From Pseudisothecium myosuroides (Eukaryota > Streptophyta > Bryopsida > Hypnales > Lembophyllaceae): 64,000 nucleotides of DNA. The stretch is taken from positions 40,329,724 through 40,393,723 of the forward strand of contig OX637287.1 in NCBI GenBank assembly GCA_951799445.1, written 5' to 3'. A program made the translations under genes and the position numbers. The notes beneath the pieces were generated by a model. The model was given only the letters and a program-made list of their open reading frames with translations, ran no database searches and was not told the origin of the DNA. Of the stretch, positions 1-11,653 are shown one piece after another (position 1 is the first letter of the stretch; every line of letters starts with the position of its first letter).

Positions 1-144
1 ATACACTACTGGGTGCTCATAAAACACGTTGAACAGACTATTTGCTAAACATAACACAACAATAGCCAAAACAACTTTCCATAAACTCAGCATGAAGGGT
101 GTCTAAAAGGAAACATCAAACTTTTGATAACACGAAAGCTTTAC

Positions 145-3100
145 CTGACGAACAGCTACAAGATATTTGATGCCCAATAGGCTCCCGTGTCGCACCTCCC
201 ACTCGGAGCGACTCTGTAGCCCAAAGTGTCAATATTCACAATCGGCTCAGGAAGTATCAAAACATCACTACTGAAATTACCATGACCAAAAAGTCAGGAG
301 ACATAGTACGCACGTAAAGAAGGATAACAACACCCATCCACGATTAAGTTGATCTAATCGTGACTGCCATTTATACTTCCAAAAATTCGAAAAAGAAATC
401 CTTCCCAATCGAATAAGAAACCTTTGATGATACAGCAATTGATCCTTTGATTGGCAAATCCCATGCATAACTTCTACCATCATTTACACCATTAAGCTGC
501 AGCGTACCTGCATCTGAAGCATAATGTTCAGTGATTCATGAACCAAGGCTGGTGGCATCTGCTTCATCACGGCTCCCATCACTTGTGCACATGTTTCACG
601 AACAGGAGCCACCACTTGATCTGACACGTAATCTCCAAACCTGCATACACAGCATAGTTTTCACGTAGCACTATGCCTTGCTGCTGCTTTGATATTAACA
701 AATGCGGAGCATGTGGCACTAGTGTCTACCAAGGTGCACAAATAAACATACAATTTCTATCACAGCTCAAAAATTACGGGAGCATGATAAACAAACGAGC
801 CAACAAAACTATCAGAAGAATTGTATACAACACTGAAGGCAACGGATCTGATCAGCACGCTCACCGATCTAGGGCAAAGACACAAAGTAGGCGAATAGTA
901 CAGTCCTGAAGAAATCCAATGTTCGCAGCCCAAGCTTTTTTGGCAGCTGTAACAGCCTTCGAGTCGTTGCTTTCTTTCATGACACTGGCAGCGGCGTGAG
1001 GTTGCCAAAATAGATTTGGCTGTGGTTCACTCTCTAGTCTTATCCCCTCTTTCACAGAGACTGACTCATCTTTCACGGTCAATGGCTCATCTTTCAGAAT
1101 CACGGGTTCTTCTTTCACTTCCATGTTCAGATCTAACGCTACTTCCATGTTAAGATCCAACCCCAACTCCTGTTTCGCAACACCTAGAGATAATTCCGGC
1201 TTAACTATACCCAAATCCAAATTCAACTCAGGGCTCGACGCATTCAGACCTTCAGTTTTGCCCAAATCCAAATTTAGTTCAGACTTCAATGCCTCGAGTC
1301 CTTCAGGTTTGAAATGGTTCAATTTCGCTCCTGCCTTGTTACCGCCTAAACTTAACTCTGTCTTGACAACATGCTGGCCTGCTTTCAACCAGTCGTCGGC
1401 TATGACTGGCGCCCCACCCCAGTTGTCATTCTGGAGAGCTGGTGAAGAATGTTCCGTACCCTTTTTAAATTCTCCATTATCGTCTTCTGACGATATGCCT
1501 ACGTTAAGATCTATCATACTTTCCTTACGAGGACTTGAGTGCGGAGTATCTTTCTCGGACTCCTTATTTTCAAGAGCTGGCAGCTCGCTAGGTACTGCTT
1601 CTTCTTCAGCACTTGATTCTGCTTCTGCTTCTAAGGTTGGGGCAATGACACCAGCGGATGCAGCTTGAACACTTAAGATCTCTCTCAATGCCATAAGACT
1701 TCCGTGTCGTACCTCCCAGACTGTCAAAAAGATTCACATCATAAGAAATTAGAGCTGTCTGAACAACTTTGAACCACTAAATATCGAAAATTCTACGAGA
1801 GACATGGACAGAAATGATGAATGTACTCAGTAAAGTGTAGAACGTTAAATGAGGAATAGGAAGGGGCAGTATTAGTTATTACTCCTATGCAGTGCAAAAA
1901 AGGGGTGACATAAAAAACTCAGAATCTTTGCGAATACACATAAGAATAATGTGAAATTAGCATACCAAAGCCCCCAGGACGTGTCAAAAGTAAAAAATCC
2001 TATCAAAAGTGGAAATCGCATAAAATACAGGACTTGAACTGGATAGAACGAAACCTGGGTCGAACATATCATGGATAAGAAGCTCCACAATGTGGTCAAA
2101 CGGCCACTCCCCATCGGTATCTCTCTCCTGATTCTCATCATCTAGTACAACATCTACAACAAGCTACACCATGCCACAACATTCCAAAGGTTACAATCCA
2201 TGGTCAGTAATAGGTACAGAAGTAGACAGAATGCATGCATGTCTCCCACATCTTGACCAACCTGTTATGCAAGTACAGAGTTACATTCCAACAGTTACTA
2301 AAAGGTTGGAGTACAAAAAAGAGAAGCGGTACCAAATTACATACAAAACAGAGTTGATCTTACTTCTAAGAGAATGTCTAAAAATCTGCACTGGTATTCA
2401 AAAGCATCACACCTTCGTATCTCCACCCTGTGGCTGCTCAGATATAACAGACTTCATTGGTTTAGTACGCTTGGAAGTCGGCTCCTCATTTTCTTCTTCC
2501 TCTCCCCATTCTTTCGCGCCATCTTTAGGCAACACCTTGGCCTTGCGCTTCAACATATTGCGCTCTCTAGCGCTTAATGTCCTGGAGAGGCCACCGGGTA
2601 CCATGGTAGCCACTAGCTCATGGACCTCCTGCTTAGGAAGTTGCGGTGTTGCAAAAAAATCTCGAGCAGATGCTTCTCCATTCCCAGTAGATGATCCGCG
2701 ATGTCCCAAGAGGTCTTCATCACGAATCATATCATTGACATCCATGAACTGCTCGCATCCATTAAGCCCTGAACCAACCTCCATGATTCCCGTTAAAACC
2801 ATATCTTCACTAGTACTGGTCTCAAGGGTTGCAAGGTTCCTTGAAGTATCTGCAGAGATCTGATGATATTGTACAACGGAACAGATGTGTACAACGTGAG
2901 AAGCTCATAAAAATCGATACCAGGTAATTCTTGTGACAAACATCGACTTAGCTTGGAACAAAAATTCGTTAAAGAACGAATCACCTAACAGGACAACAAG
3001 AAAAATAATCATATCTAACCTAAACGTCGACGAAGATTGTGTTTCTGACGAGCCAATCGTTCAGCAGGGGTTTTGGAGTTGTCAACGCCCACATCATACT

Positions 3101-4374
3101 CTTGGCCTCCAGATGATAACAACTGGGCTCCATTCTCAAGCACTCCTTGCATATCAAACCTGCAAGCAGCAAGGATTACAAGACGACAATGAGCGACAAA
3201 ATCTTAGAACATTTCTAACAATCCTGATCTGAGTTTCAAATGGGCTACTTGTCAGTTGCATATTACCGGAAGCCTGAGTCCTTTTGCAAGGTTAAGATTA
3301 ACCCTTTAGTGACTAAGAAGCCTGAATTGGGTTTCATGTTTTTTTAAGCAATTTTGAAGAGTTTATTTGGGAGTTTTTATTTATTTTAATAATTATTTAT
3401 TTAAACTAATGCATGCAATGTTCTTTGCTCAAGCTAATGATATAATAAAAAAATTCATTTAGATTATCCTTTCTACAATATGATCAATCAAAGTCTGCAA
3501 CTTAAAATCATGAATTCTTAGTACGTAAAGGGTTAAGCCGTTCAAAGATTGACCTAACTGCATTGACTTGAAAAAGTGACATCCGTATGTTCAGGCGTGT
3601 CATTCCCAGAATATCTAACCAAGAAAATTTTCCTGTAAGCTTTCAACACATGAAGAGCGAACTGACATCATAGAAGATCAACGAGCCTCTGCTCCTTGGG
3701 GTACATAACAAGGATGCTTACCTTCGAAAGGTGAGAGCACCATCTTCATTCTCATGGTAAACTAGGGTCTCTAAAATCCTTTCAAGGTGGTATTCCTTGC
3801 CTAACTCTGTTTCAGCACTTGCAAGAAGGTCCCTAACGGTCAAGTGCGGCACATTTTCTGCAATAGCTCCTATGGCCTGCGCTGCTGCCACTCTTGTATC
3901 CCAGCTCTTGCTACGCAAATATTGTCGAACCTGCGGAAATTATACAATTTGGCATCACGATTCGAAGTTGAAAACAGACATCTAGGCAATGCCTTAAGAT
4001 ACCATCACTACCACAAGCCTCCCATTCAACTAGAGGCACTCTGAAACCCAGCAGAACTGGTTAAACCCATCCCCCTAAGAGCTTGTATTGCTATAGGCGC
4101 CAAGGCTGCAAAAGCTTTAAAATACTTCACGTCGTTCCAAAGCCCCAACCAAACCACGTATATTATCTTCTACAAGATTCTGGAATGGACACTGCAAACT
4201 TCACATGATCTAAAACAAGAGTTCACAAGGAGAACCCATTTGTCCGCGCTACAGTACATGTAGAAGTATTATACCCGTCTAAGAAGTGGCCGAAGCTCTC
4301 CTCGGTGCTGCTTTGCAATGTCACCAATTTGTCGAGCTGCTGTCCTTCTTGTGGTTGACGTGGATCCCGCTACA
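145..4374 (-). CDS. BTAF1: BTAF1/Mot1-type TBP-associated ATPase, N-terminal part (spliced, partial)
   Basis: Homolog of plant BTAF1 (Mot1/TAF172 family), the Swi2/Snf2 ATPase that removes TBP from DNA in the nucleus. Only the N-terminal HEAT-repeat part is in the window; the ATPase lies beyond the left edge. Eight exons read right to left: 4275-4374, 3722-3930, 3020-3159, 2413-2768, 2055-2163, 865-1720, 508-640, 145-213. All have GT-AG borders and their phases chain exactly (about 657 codons). Diagnostic stretches recalled from the Arabidopsis protein: RSKSWDTRVAAAQAIGAIAENV, CEQFMDVNDMIRDEDL, WEVRHGSLMALREIL, KAWAANIGFLQDC, FGDYVSDQVVAPVRETCAQ, WEVRHGSLLGIKYLVAVRQ. Exon 865-1720 carries a long acidic, low-complexity insert with LxLxL and KxE motifs. 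The 2163 acceptor has a neighbouring alternative (about 2153, paired with an earlier donor). The usual start peptide (MAQQSSRL type) was not found; exon 6204-6268 could supply an alternative start in phase. Family assignment is very secure; the 5' end is not. Confidence 0.93.
3302..3532. mobile_element. TTAA-flanked MITE (piggyBac-like ends) in a BTAF1 intron
   Basis: A 231-bp AT-rich element is bounded on both sides by TTAA (3298-3301 and 3533-3536). Its terminal inverted repeats begin CCCTTTAGTGACTAAGAA on the left and, in reverse complement, CCCTTTACGTACTAAGAA on the right. TTAA target duplication plus a CCC start is the signature of the piggyBac superfamily. The element has no coding capacity. 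It sits in the intron between the BTAF1 exons at 3020-3159 and 3722-3930. Confidence 0.75.
4045..4185 (-). pseudogene. Unidentified coding relic inside a BTAF1 intron
   Basis: Within the intron between exons 4275-4374 and 3722-3930, the minus strand reads FQNLVEDNIRGLVGALERRE. After a one-base frame change it continues FAALAPIAIQALRGMGLTSS and then a stop. The composition is protein-like and unlike the surrounding intron, but I do not recognise the family. It may be a captured gene fragment or chance. Confidence 0.25.
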
Positions 4375-4483
4375 CTTCAGTTAAGGTGGCCAATTTCTCA
4401 ATAATTACACGAAAGAAGTACGAAACTTCAGCACAAAGTTTTGGCTGGAGCCAAAAGCATAATGATCAAATATCAGTGAGGAT

Positions 4484-5244
4484 TTGCTTGAGGTGTTACC
4501 GTACTTAAACAGCAAGATAAAATTCCAAATTGATCATGAGGAAAACCTAAGTGCAATTGAGGGTCCTTCATTTGCGAAAAAAGCCAAATGCAAAGGTGTT
4601 CATTCATGGAGCCATGATACAAGCAAGTTGGCCGCTTCATCATCAAATGAATTCCCAGGCAAATTAACCAGTCAAAAACATTTCAGCTCCTGAAAATGAA
4701 CACTTAATTGGTAGGCAAGCAGGTGAAAGAGTCACTCAAGAAAGTGCCTCAGAGACAAGAATAATTAAGTGGAAAGGGCATGCGATAGAAGGGAATGGAT
4801 ACTGTCAAGAAGTGTGAGGAGGCGGTGCAGTCGGGATGTCTGCTGAGCCATTGCGAAGATGTCACCCTAGCCTCCTTGTTTACACTCGCACATCACAGTT
4901 CAGGAGCAGCCGCAAAGCTGCAAGACATGAAAGCCCGATTTCCTGGTTCCCAAACTTATGCAGATGTTTTGCAAGATAACCAGAATCCCGCTTCTCCATA
5001 TCCTTCCTCACTTAAGCCTACACTCGTCTCACCCACAACAAAATCTACTCATCCATAGAGAAAAATGGGAAGAACGGAAAGTGTTACCCCTGACGATCAC
5101 ATTCCCAGCCCACCTTCATCACTACGTTTCCAACTAATAGTATATCCTCTTCAATCCCAAGAATCCAGAATTGCAGGAGCAATTGCTGATGTCGGAAGCT
5201 TCCGGCAAAAGTCTATCATGAGGCTCCTCTTCAAGAATAATTAA
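4484..5244 (+). pseudogene. Degenerate coding relic antisense to BTAF1 (unknown protein)
   Basis: Two plus-strand open stretches (4484-4693 and 4795-5058), the second continuing in frame past one TAG to 5244, read like an eroded protein. The second includes SLFTLAHHSSGAAAKLQDMKA and QTYADVLQ. Frame changes and stops break it up. The tail resembles the loose style of LINE ORF1 proteins, but no motif proves this. It lies in the region upstream of the BTAF1 exon at 4275-4374, in antisense. Confidence 0.25.
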
Positions 5245-6203
5245 ACAGTGTCACCTGTCAAGATATCCAAAACAAATAAGAAGCCGGAGAGAACTTTTGA
5301 AAAAAAAATGAAATATCTCCGCTGACAAAATGAAATCGAGAGAATCAATTAAAAAGGGAGAGAGCAAAGCATTGCCTGATCTCTATCCTGATACTAAAAC
5401 CCAATAAATAAAAATGCTACAACACTTCCGGTATACTTATCATAAATTTTGGATGTAACAGAACATAGCCCGTTGAAAGTGATTTGTGAAAAGCCAAAGA
5501 GCTCACTCTCTCCAAGGACCAAAAAATCACACTTCTGACTGCCATTTCAAATGTTGGTATTCATATTCAAACGAAACATCGAAGATAGTCCAAAATTGAA
5601 GAGAGAGTCGATTGAATACAGAGTTGAGTCTGAAGGTATTTTATGGATGTATTCCTGACAATATCAGAAATTTCAATCCATTAAAAACTGAATCCCACAG
5701 TAGCAACCTGCCCTGGCTTCAACCTACAATCACTCCAACATTTGTCTGTTGTAATGGAGCAGAAAAGAAGTGTCCGATTCCGTCACATTTTGTTCTGAAC
5801 CTCCAACCTTTCATCAACTGTGCAGAATTGAGGCTTTTAAAATCCCTATCACCAAAACACCCAGACCTATAATTCCTCGCACTCATAAACTTCTTACTAG
5901 TAGTCTAAGAAGGGATGCGCTGGAAGCAGATCGTCCAAAACAGTTGTACAGCAAATCTCATAGACAATGACTTCCTTTCCCGATACCTCTAGACAGCACC
6001 ACAACTATCACAAATGAAATAAATCGATAGCCTGAAAAAATGTACTACAGCTCGGGATTGCAGGAGTATGCATACGATTGGCATGGAAACTTTGCACTCT
6101 CTCAAGAGTAAAAAATGCCCTAAGCCCAAACCAGGAGCTCAGTCATTACGTCCGCAAAGCAGAATTTAAAACGCACGATCAATTATGACAACGTTGTTCA
6201 TAC
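5245..6203. other. Putative first BTAF1 intron, no further feature seen
   Basis: If exon 6204-6268 is joined to exon 4275-4374, this stretch is the right part of a 1.8-kb intron. Short open frames occur at 5612-5970 on the plus strand, but they have no recognisable product and lie antisense. Confidence 0.3.
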
Positions 6204-6268
6204 CTGCCTATTGGCTGACACTCCAGGTCCACCATCAAATGGAGTTCGGCATTCAAAAGTATCTCGAA
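6204..6268 (-). other. Candidate upstream exon of BTAF1 (5' UTR or alternative first coding exon)
   Basis: On the minus strand a pyrimidine-rich acceptor ending TTGTCTTAG precedes 65 bases that end at a good donor, CAG|GTATGA. An ATG at 6235-6233 opens 10 codons (MVDLECQPIG) and leaves phase 2. That is the phase needed to join the BTAF1 exon starting at 4374. The peptide does not resemble the known BTAF1 N-terminus, so the exon may instead be untranslated leader. Phase agreement alone has a one-in-three chance. Confidence 0.35.
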
Positions 6269-7025
6269 CTAAGACAACGGAGAAGTTAATAAACCCGCTC
6301 TCATCTCGAAATGAACAATGAATAGAGGTTCAGAGGCATGGATACTCATGGAAAGATTGGGGCATAAACCTAATATGCTTTGCCAAGAGCATTCTCAAAA
6401 CTAGAACCTAAGTTACTAATTAGTTCGACGGTGTTCGGAGTATAAAACCCTCCATTTCTCACTCAGAATGAAAATTGCGATGCGAAGACATGAACATAGG
6501 TTGACCAAGACAATTGGAAACGATACCAGGCGTAAAATAATGGACAAAATTACGACAGGAAACTGAAACCTCAAGAGAAGGGATCAGTCGATACACAAAC
6601 AACTCAATTCTGAAAACTTCGTGACTGCCGCAGGCCTGATGACGAACTAAGCATCGCCGTCAGGTGAATATTAAGAGTTTTTCACGAAAGAATCAGCATT
6701 GTCCAAATATCCGGAAATCTACAGAGATAAAGAACGAGTGAAGAGACCGTGTTTAGTGCTCCGCAAGGTACCGCACTCCCTACCATTATGCGATGATTGG
6801 TTTAATCCCGACTAAGATACATCAACCTCAATACGAAACAGAAAAAGCTCCGCGTTGCACCAACAACCCCGACCAAAATCCAGAGTAAAACCCTTTGTGC
6901 CGCGATCAAGGGGAGGGAGAAGGTCAATGCACGATTACAATTCCCTGATAGCAGGAAGACACTCAATCCCCCGATAAAAAATCAGCAAGCCGCAATAAAG
7001 AAACTCTCGAATGCTGCAAACTCAC

Positions 7026-7330
7026 CGGAGAGCGCGCGTTGAAGCTCCTGACCAATGCGCAGCCTGGAACACCCCTCGGCAGCGGATGCGCCACCAATTG
7101 AGACCGAAAAAAACCGAACAAGAAAGAGCAACACTCTATAAAAGACTCTGAAGAAAATGAAGCGCAGAAGCGTGGGATTGAACAGAAACTACCGAGAGAA
7201 GACGAACGGGGAGTGACGAAACGGAGAGATCCTCGAAGAGGAGGAGGCTCGGGTGCTGCCTCTCCCTCTTGAAGCCGAGCTCCGCAGCAACAAGCGAGAA
7301 GAAGGAGACGAAGCAAAACCGAGCGATGAA
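7026..7330 (-). promoter_or_regulatory. Putative leader exon and promoter-proximal region of BTAF1
   Basis: This is the GC-rich island at the 5' side of the minus-strand gene. It stands out from the AT-rich DNA to its right. A strong donor (CCG|GTGAGT) lies at 7026/7025, and the following 0.5 kb has intron-like composition down to the acceptor at 6269. A 213-codon open frame at 6963-7604 crosses the region, but it runs through the donor and resembles no family I know. I treat it as leader sequence. The right limit is a guess. Confidence 0.35.
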
Positions 7331-7604
7331 TCATGCGGGCAGGTGAGCGTGAAACCAGGATTACGACCGATCGTGTGACCAGGTGTGTGACCGGGGGTAT
7401 GACCGGTAAGCTGGACGCGGAAGCCGCGCGGTGAACCGTGTGAGACACTGAGAGGGTAACGAGGCGTGTGACCAGGCGGGAATAGGATTGGCAGAGAGGA
7501 CGCGCGTGGAACCGTGAAGACATCCGCGCGTACAAGCGAGCGACAGAAACTTTACTGCAGTACAGCCAGTTACCTTGAGAGTCAAGGACATCGGTAATTC
7601 TCAT

Positions 7605-9558
7605 ATGTGGTACAGTGTTGATGTCAATTACTCATACTCATATCTTCCATTAATTACAAATTTAAGGCGAAGTGCATTGGTAATGTGAGAATTCATATTT
7701 CATAATATCTAAAGAACCACAAAGACAAAATAATTTGTTTTGATCATTTTTAATCCTCAAATTACGGTAGTAGAAGATGCTATAATAAATAATGAACATT
7801 TTTAAATTTAATAATAATAATGAATGCTAAAAGCCAATATCAATACTTCAATCCATAAGGATGAATCATTATATCCCAATTGTAATTAGACTCTATTTAT
7901 TTACAATCAACAATTTTTTTTTAAATTTAGTAATTTTTAAAGGGGCTTTAGAAGATAAAGTAGATGGTGAAAAAGGTCTAATTAGAAGGAGGGGGGGTCT
8001 ACCGGGTCTTATTTCACCCCTAGTAGACTGATTTGAAGAAAATATTTGTTTGAACAAAAAGCAAAAGGCTAGCATTTTGCAAATAGTAAAAAATTAAAAT
8101 TTGAAAGCATTTATCTTTTCAAAAAAATTAAAAATATAAATATAATTATTGATAAGTTGAATTTTAGGTTGATTGGCTAAAATTTGGGATTTTTTTATGA
8201 AAGATATAATATTTATATCATTTGAATCAAAGAAGTATTTGAATTTATTAATTATAATATTAGAGATTGGACATTTTTACATAGTAGACTTGGTAAATGA
8301 ATGTAAATTTTTATCACGTAATTACTTTCATTCTATTGGCTAATCCAAAAAATTAAAGATCAATGAATGTATAATTTTTATGATCTTTTCATGATATTTT
8401 TCTTTTCAAAAATTTGCAACAAAAAAAATTAATACATTTCAAAGCAAATACTATGTATATTTTAATAACCCCTTCTTAACTTTGTCTATAACTTTTGATT
8501 GAAATCTTCAAATCACAAACAATATTTGGAGTTAAATGTTGAATACCTAAATTTTGTAGTTGATTTAATTTGAAAAATGGTATTTTATTATATTCAAACC
8601 AAGTGTAAATTTCTTTCACAAATAGAATTAATGCATTATGACCAATTTTTTCCATTGCCATTTAATCTTCCAACACTATCAAATTTTGTCTTGTCAAGGC
8701 AAGCCCCTTGAAATATTCCACTATCACCAACTGACAAAGAAGGCCTTCCTCATCCCTTGAAAAAATGTCAATTTTTACTGAAAATGACAAATCAACAATT
8801 GGCAGTTATTGGAATGTCAATTGCTAGCAAATATGCATTAAAAAAAAACTCCACTACTACTCAGTAAAAATTCCTACTCAAAAAAATGAAAGTCCCCCTC
8901 AAAAAATAATGTGCAAAAGTACATATACAAATATGATGATTATAAGTACAATCACTTTTATAAATATTTATATACTTTTAAAATTGTCATAACTAATTGA
9001 GACTTTCCAAATCAATTTTGGACATGTTGAAGTATAAGTAACAAGCTTGTAAAAAGTGACATTTCAAAAAATTTAAAACACTTTTTGAATTTTTTATAAT
9101 TCAATAATTTTTATTAGAAAAAAAAACTTTTTATAGTAGTATTTTTTTTCAAGACTTTTTAGTAGGTGGAATGAAAATTCTATTTAGAATTTTAAAGTAA
9201 GGATTCCTTAAAATTTAAAATTTTAATGAGTGAAATATTATTGACTTAATTATGACTCTAAATTTTTATATTTATTGTAATTCATTCCAAAAATCTCTTA
9301 AAAAATAATCAAAATTAATATATAAATACTTCACACACTTTTCAAAATTTTCACATTTTCTAGAGATTTTGAAAGTGATGTATAAGATTTGTGAAAATTT
9401 GGAGTCATATTTGAAATTTAGTGCAATTTTTACCAAAAAAATTCTAAAAAGAATTTTCATTTCACTTACTACAGGATCTTGAAAAGAATTTACTTGTATC
9501 AAAAGGGTTCTTTTTCAATAATAAATTTGATTAAATTATAAAAAAATCAAAAAGTGCT
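7605..9558. other. AT-rich intergenic stretch
   Basis: Composition drops sharply to roughly three-quarters A+T after 7.6 kb. It contains homopolymer runs and short direct repeats. All open frames are short, low-complexity and unconvincing. No RNA gene or transposon ends were recognised. Confidence 0.6.
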
Positions 9559-9562
9559 TTAA

Positions 9563-10485
9563 CCTCTAAAGGTTTTTGACTATGTTGTCACCAAAATCAC
9601 TCCAAAACTGCCATTTCTAATATAAGTACCAAATTTTTTTTTAAAACCATTTTTGAACACATGTAACCGTAGGATCTTGTAGTACATTGGTTTAAAAAGA
9701 CGTGGAAAAAAATTCAAAATTTTCCACCGTGCGGATTGCAAGATATTAACGTTTGAATTGACAAAAAAAAATTTTGTCCCTTCGAAAAAAAACAAGCAAC
9801 TAACCTTTACAAGATTACATTTGTGTGAAAAAATGGTGGTTACTCTTTGGATTCATTCTTCAAGGCAAGTTGACTACGTGCTTGAAAATTTCAGATCATT
9901 TGGAATTGTACAACATATAGGAAAAAAATAGTAAGCAGAAAAAGATAGAGAATGACTCAAAATACTAAATTGTCAAAAAATTTGTTATGGAATTGAAAAA
10001 TGCCAATTCCAATGGTTGTAATGTTCTAATAAATAATCTACCCCTAATGTTTTATCTTTCTTTCAAAAAGATTGAAAATTGAGGTAAATAAAGGACTTCA
10101 AAGTTTATTTTAGAGTAGAGATTCCATAACTACCTTCAAACTAAAACTCCTCATAACTTTTGACTCATTAATCCAAATGGAATGATTCAAAGCTTTCCAT
10201 GTATATAAATCTATAGAACCAATTTTAAATTTTTATTTTTCAAAAAAGTGATTTTTAAAGAATTTTTTTGAGCTGCCCGAGCTGCCCACCGAACGTGGAA
10301 AATTACATATCATGCAATAACTTTTTAACTATGTAGTCAAAAGTTATGAAAATTAATGGGCCTTGAAGCTACACCTTGGGCACATCTTGTGTGAAAATTT
10401 CAAAGAAAATAAATAAAATTTCCATTCATAGTGAGCTATCCAAAATTGCCATGTTGCCAAAAAATGGTGTTTGGTCCTTTAGGGG
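9563..10485. mobile_element. 0.92-kb TTAA-flanked terminal-inverted-repeat element, copy 1
   Basis: TTAA at 9559-9562 and 10486-10489 flanks a 923-bp AT-rich sequence. It starts CCTCTAAAGG and ends CCTTTAGGGG, so the ends are inverted repeats. About 200 bp from its right end it carries, in reverse complement, a GTGGGCAGCTCGGGCAGC block also present in the element at 46702-47629. The two are diverged members of one family. There is no transposase, so it is non-autonomous. The ends fit a piggyBac-like origin. Confidence 0.7.
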
Positions 10486-10900
10486 TTAAAAATTCGGTTT
10501 CATGCAAGTGTGTTACTTGCACCATAACATATTAAATTTTAATTAAAATCTCTAATTCCTCAATTAGCTATGGAAAGTTTGTAAGTATACAAAACATTTT
10601 GAAAGCCATTGTACAAATATGAATATTATTACAAATGCTATGGATATGAATACAAATGCAAATACAAGTGTGGATTTGAATGAAGATTTTGTAATCCCAT
10701 ATTATTTATCAAAATGAAGAATCCAAAAAATCATATATATTAATTCCGTAAAAAAATGATTCGAGAGATTAAAAAAATTCTAAATATGAGAAATTGCAGA
10801 AATGAAATCAACCTGGAAAATTTTGAACACCAATCAAAATTTAGCACATAGCCCCTTTAGAATTTTTTTTCTAAAATATTGAAATTTGGTGGTCTATTGT

Positions 10901-11119
10901 TCTAAATGGATGGTCGAGTGACAATGCCAATGCGTTTGAAAGCTACAAACTATGCAAACTGTCTGATATCAGCTCTAAATGGATGGTTGAGTGACAACGC
11001 CAATGCGTTTGAAAGCTACAAACTATGCAAACTGTCTAATATCAGCTATAAATGGATGGTCGAGTGCCAATGCCAATGTGTTTGAAAGAGACAAACTATG
11101 CAAATTGTATAATATCAAC
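10901..11119. repeat. Three tandem copies of a 73-bp unit
   Basis: Units begin at 10901, 10974 and 11047, each opening with a variant of TCTAAATGGATGGTCGAGTG. Copies 1 and 2 are nearly identical and copy 3 is more diverged. There is no coding potential. The exact 73-base spacing supports tandem duplication. Confidence 0.9.
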
Positions 11120-11432
11120 ACATCACTGTCTACTCAAATACACTAGCCAACCCAAAATGTCTCTATCACATTCTAAAAATGCCTCCAAAATATTTATATG
11201 TTTCTTTTTAGTGGCATTAAATCTCATATTACCATTTGGACCGCAAATATTTATCCTCAACATCAATTTCTATTCCTTTCCAAACAATAAATTTCAAAGT
11301 TACTTGCAATTTGAAAAATCTACAAGGATTTAAAAAAGAATCCAAAGCTAGATCATTGCAAGTTGAAAGCTTAGAGATTAAAGGTCAAAGTTTTCAAATT
11401 CATTGACTTGAGTGGCAACAACTTTATTAATT

Positions 11433-11653
11433 CACTACAAGAGAAAGGGGTGTTTTAAGTGAGCTTTTAAGTATAGTCCTAGACACATGATTTTAAGTAA
11501 TGACCTTTAAGGAGATTTTTAGCAAAATTTGACTTAAAACACATGTTTCTAAGTCAAATTTTGCTAAAAATCTCTTTAAAGGTCATTACTAAAAATCATG
11601 TGTCTAGGACACTACTTAAAAACTCACTTAAAACACTCCTTTCTCTTGTAGTG
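11433..11653. mobile_element. CACTA-type foldback MITE, copy 1
   Basis: A 221-bp near-perfect palindrome starts CACTACAAGAGAAAGG and ends CTTTCTCTTGTAGTG. It is flanked by ATT on both sides (11430-11432 and 11654-11656). CACTA ends with a 3-bp target duplication are characteristic of the CMC/EnSpm superfamily. The two halves fold back almost along their whole length. It is the same family as 12842-13065. Confidence 0.92.

Noticed and set aside
1123..1668. 181-codon plus-strand frame
   Set aside because: Antisense shadow of the low-complexity BTAF1 exon; no motif of its own.
861..1727. Raw open frame read as a stand-alone gene
   Set aside because: It is one BTAF1 exon (865-1720); both ends are splice sites and the apparent start codon lies in the intron.
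6963..7604. 213-codon minus-strand frame upstream of BTAF1
   Set aside because: Arg/Ser-rich, crosses a good splice donor at 7026/7025 and contains degenerate short repeats; more likely leader and promoter DNA.
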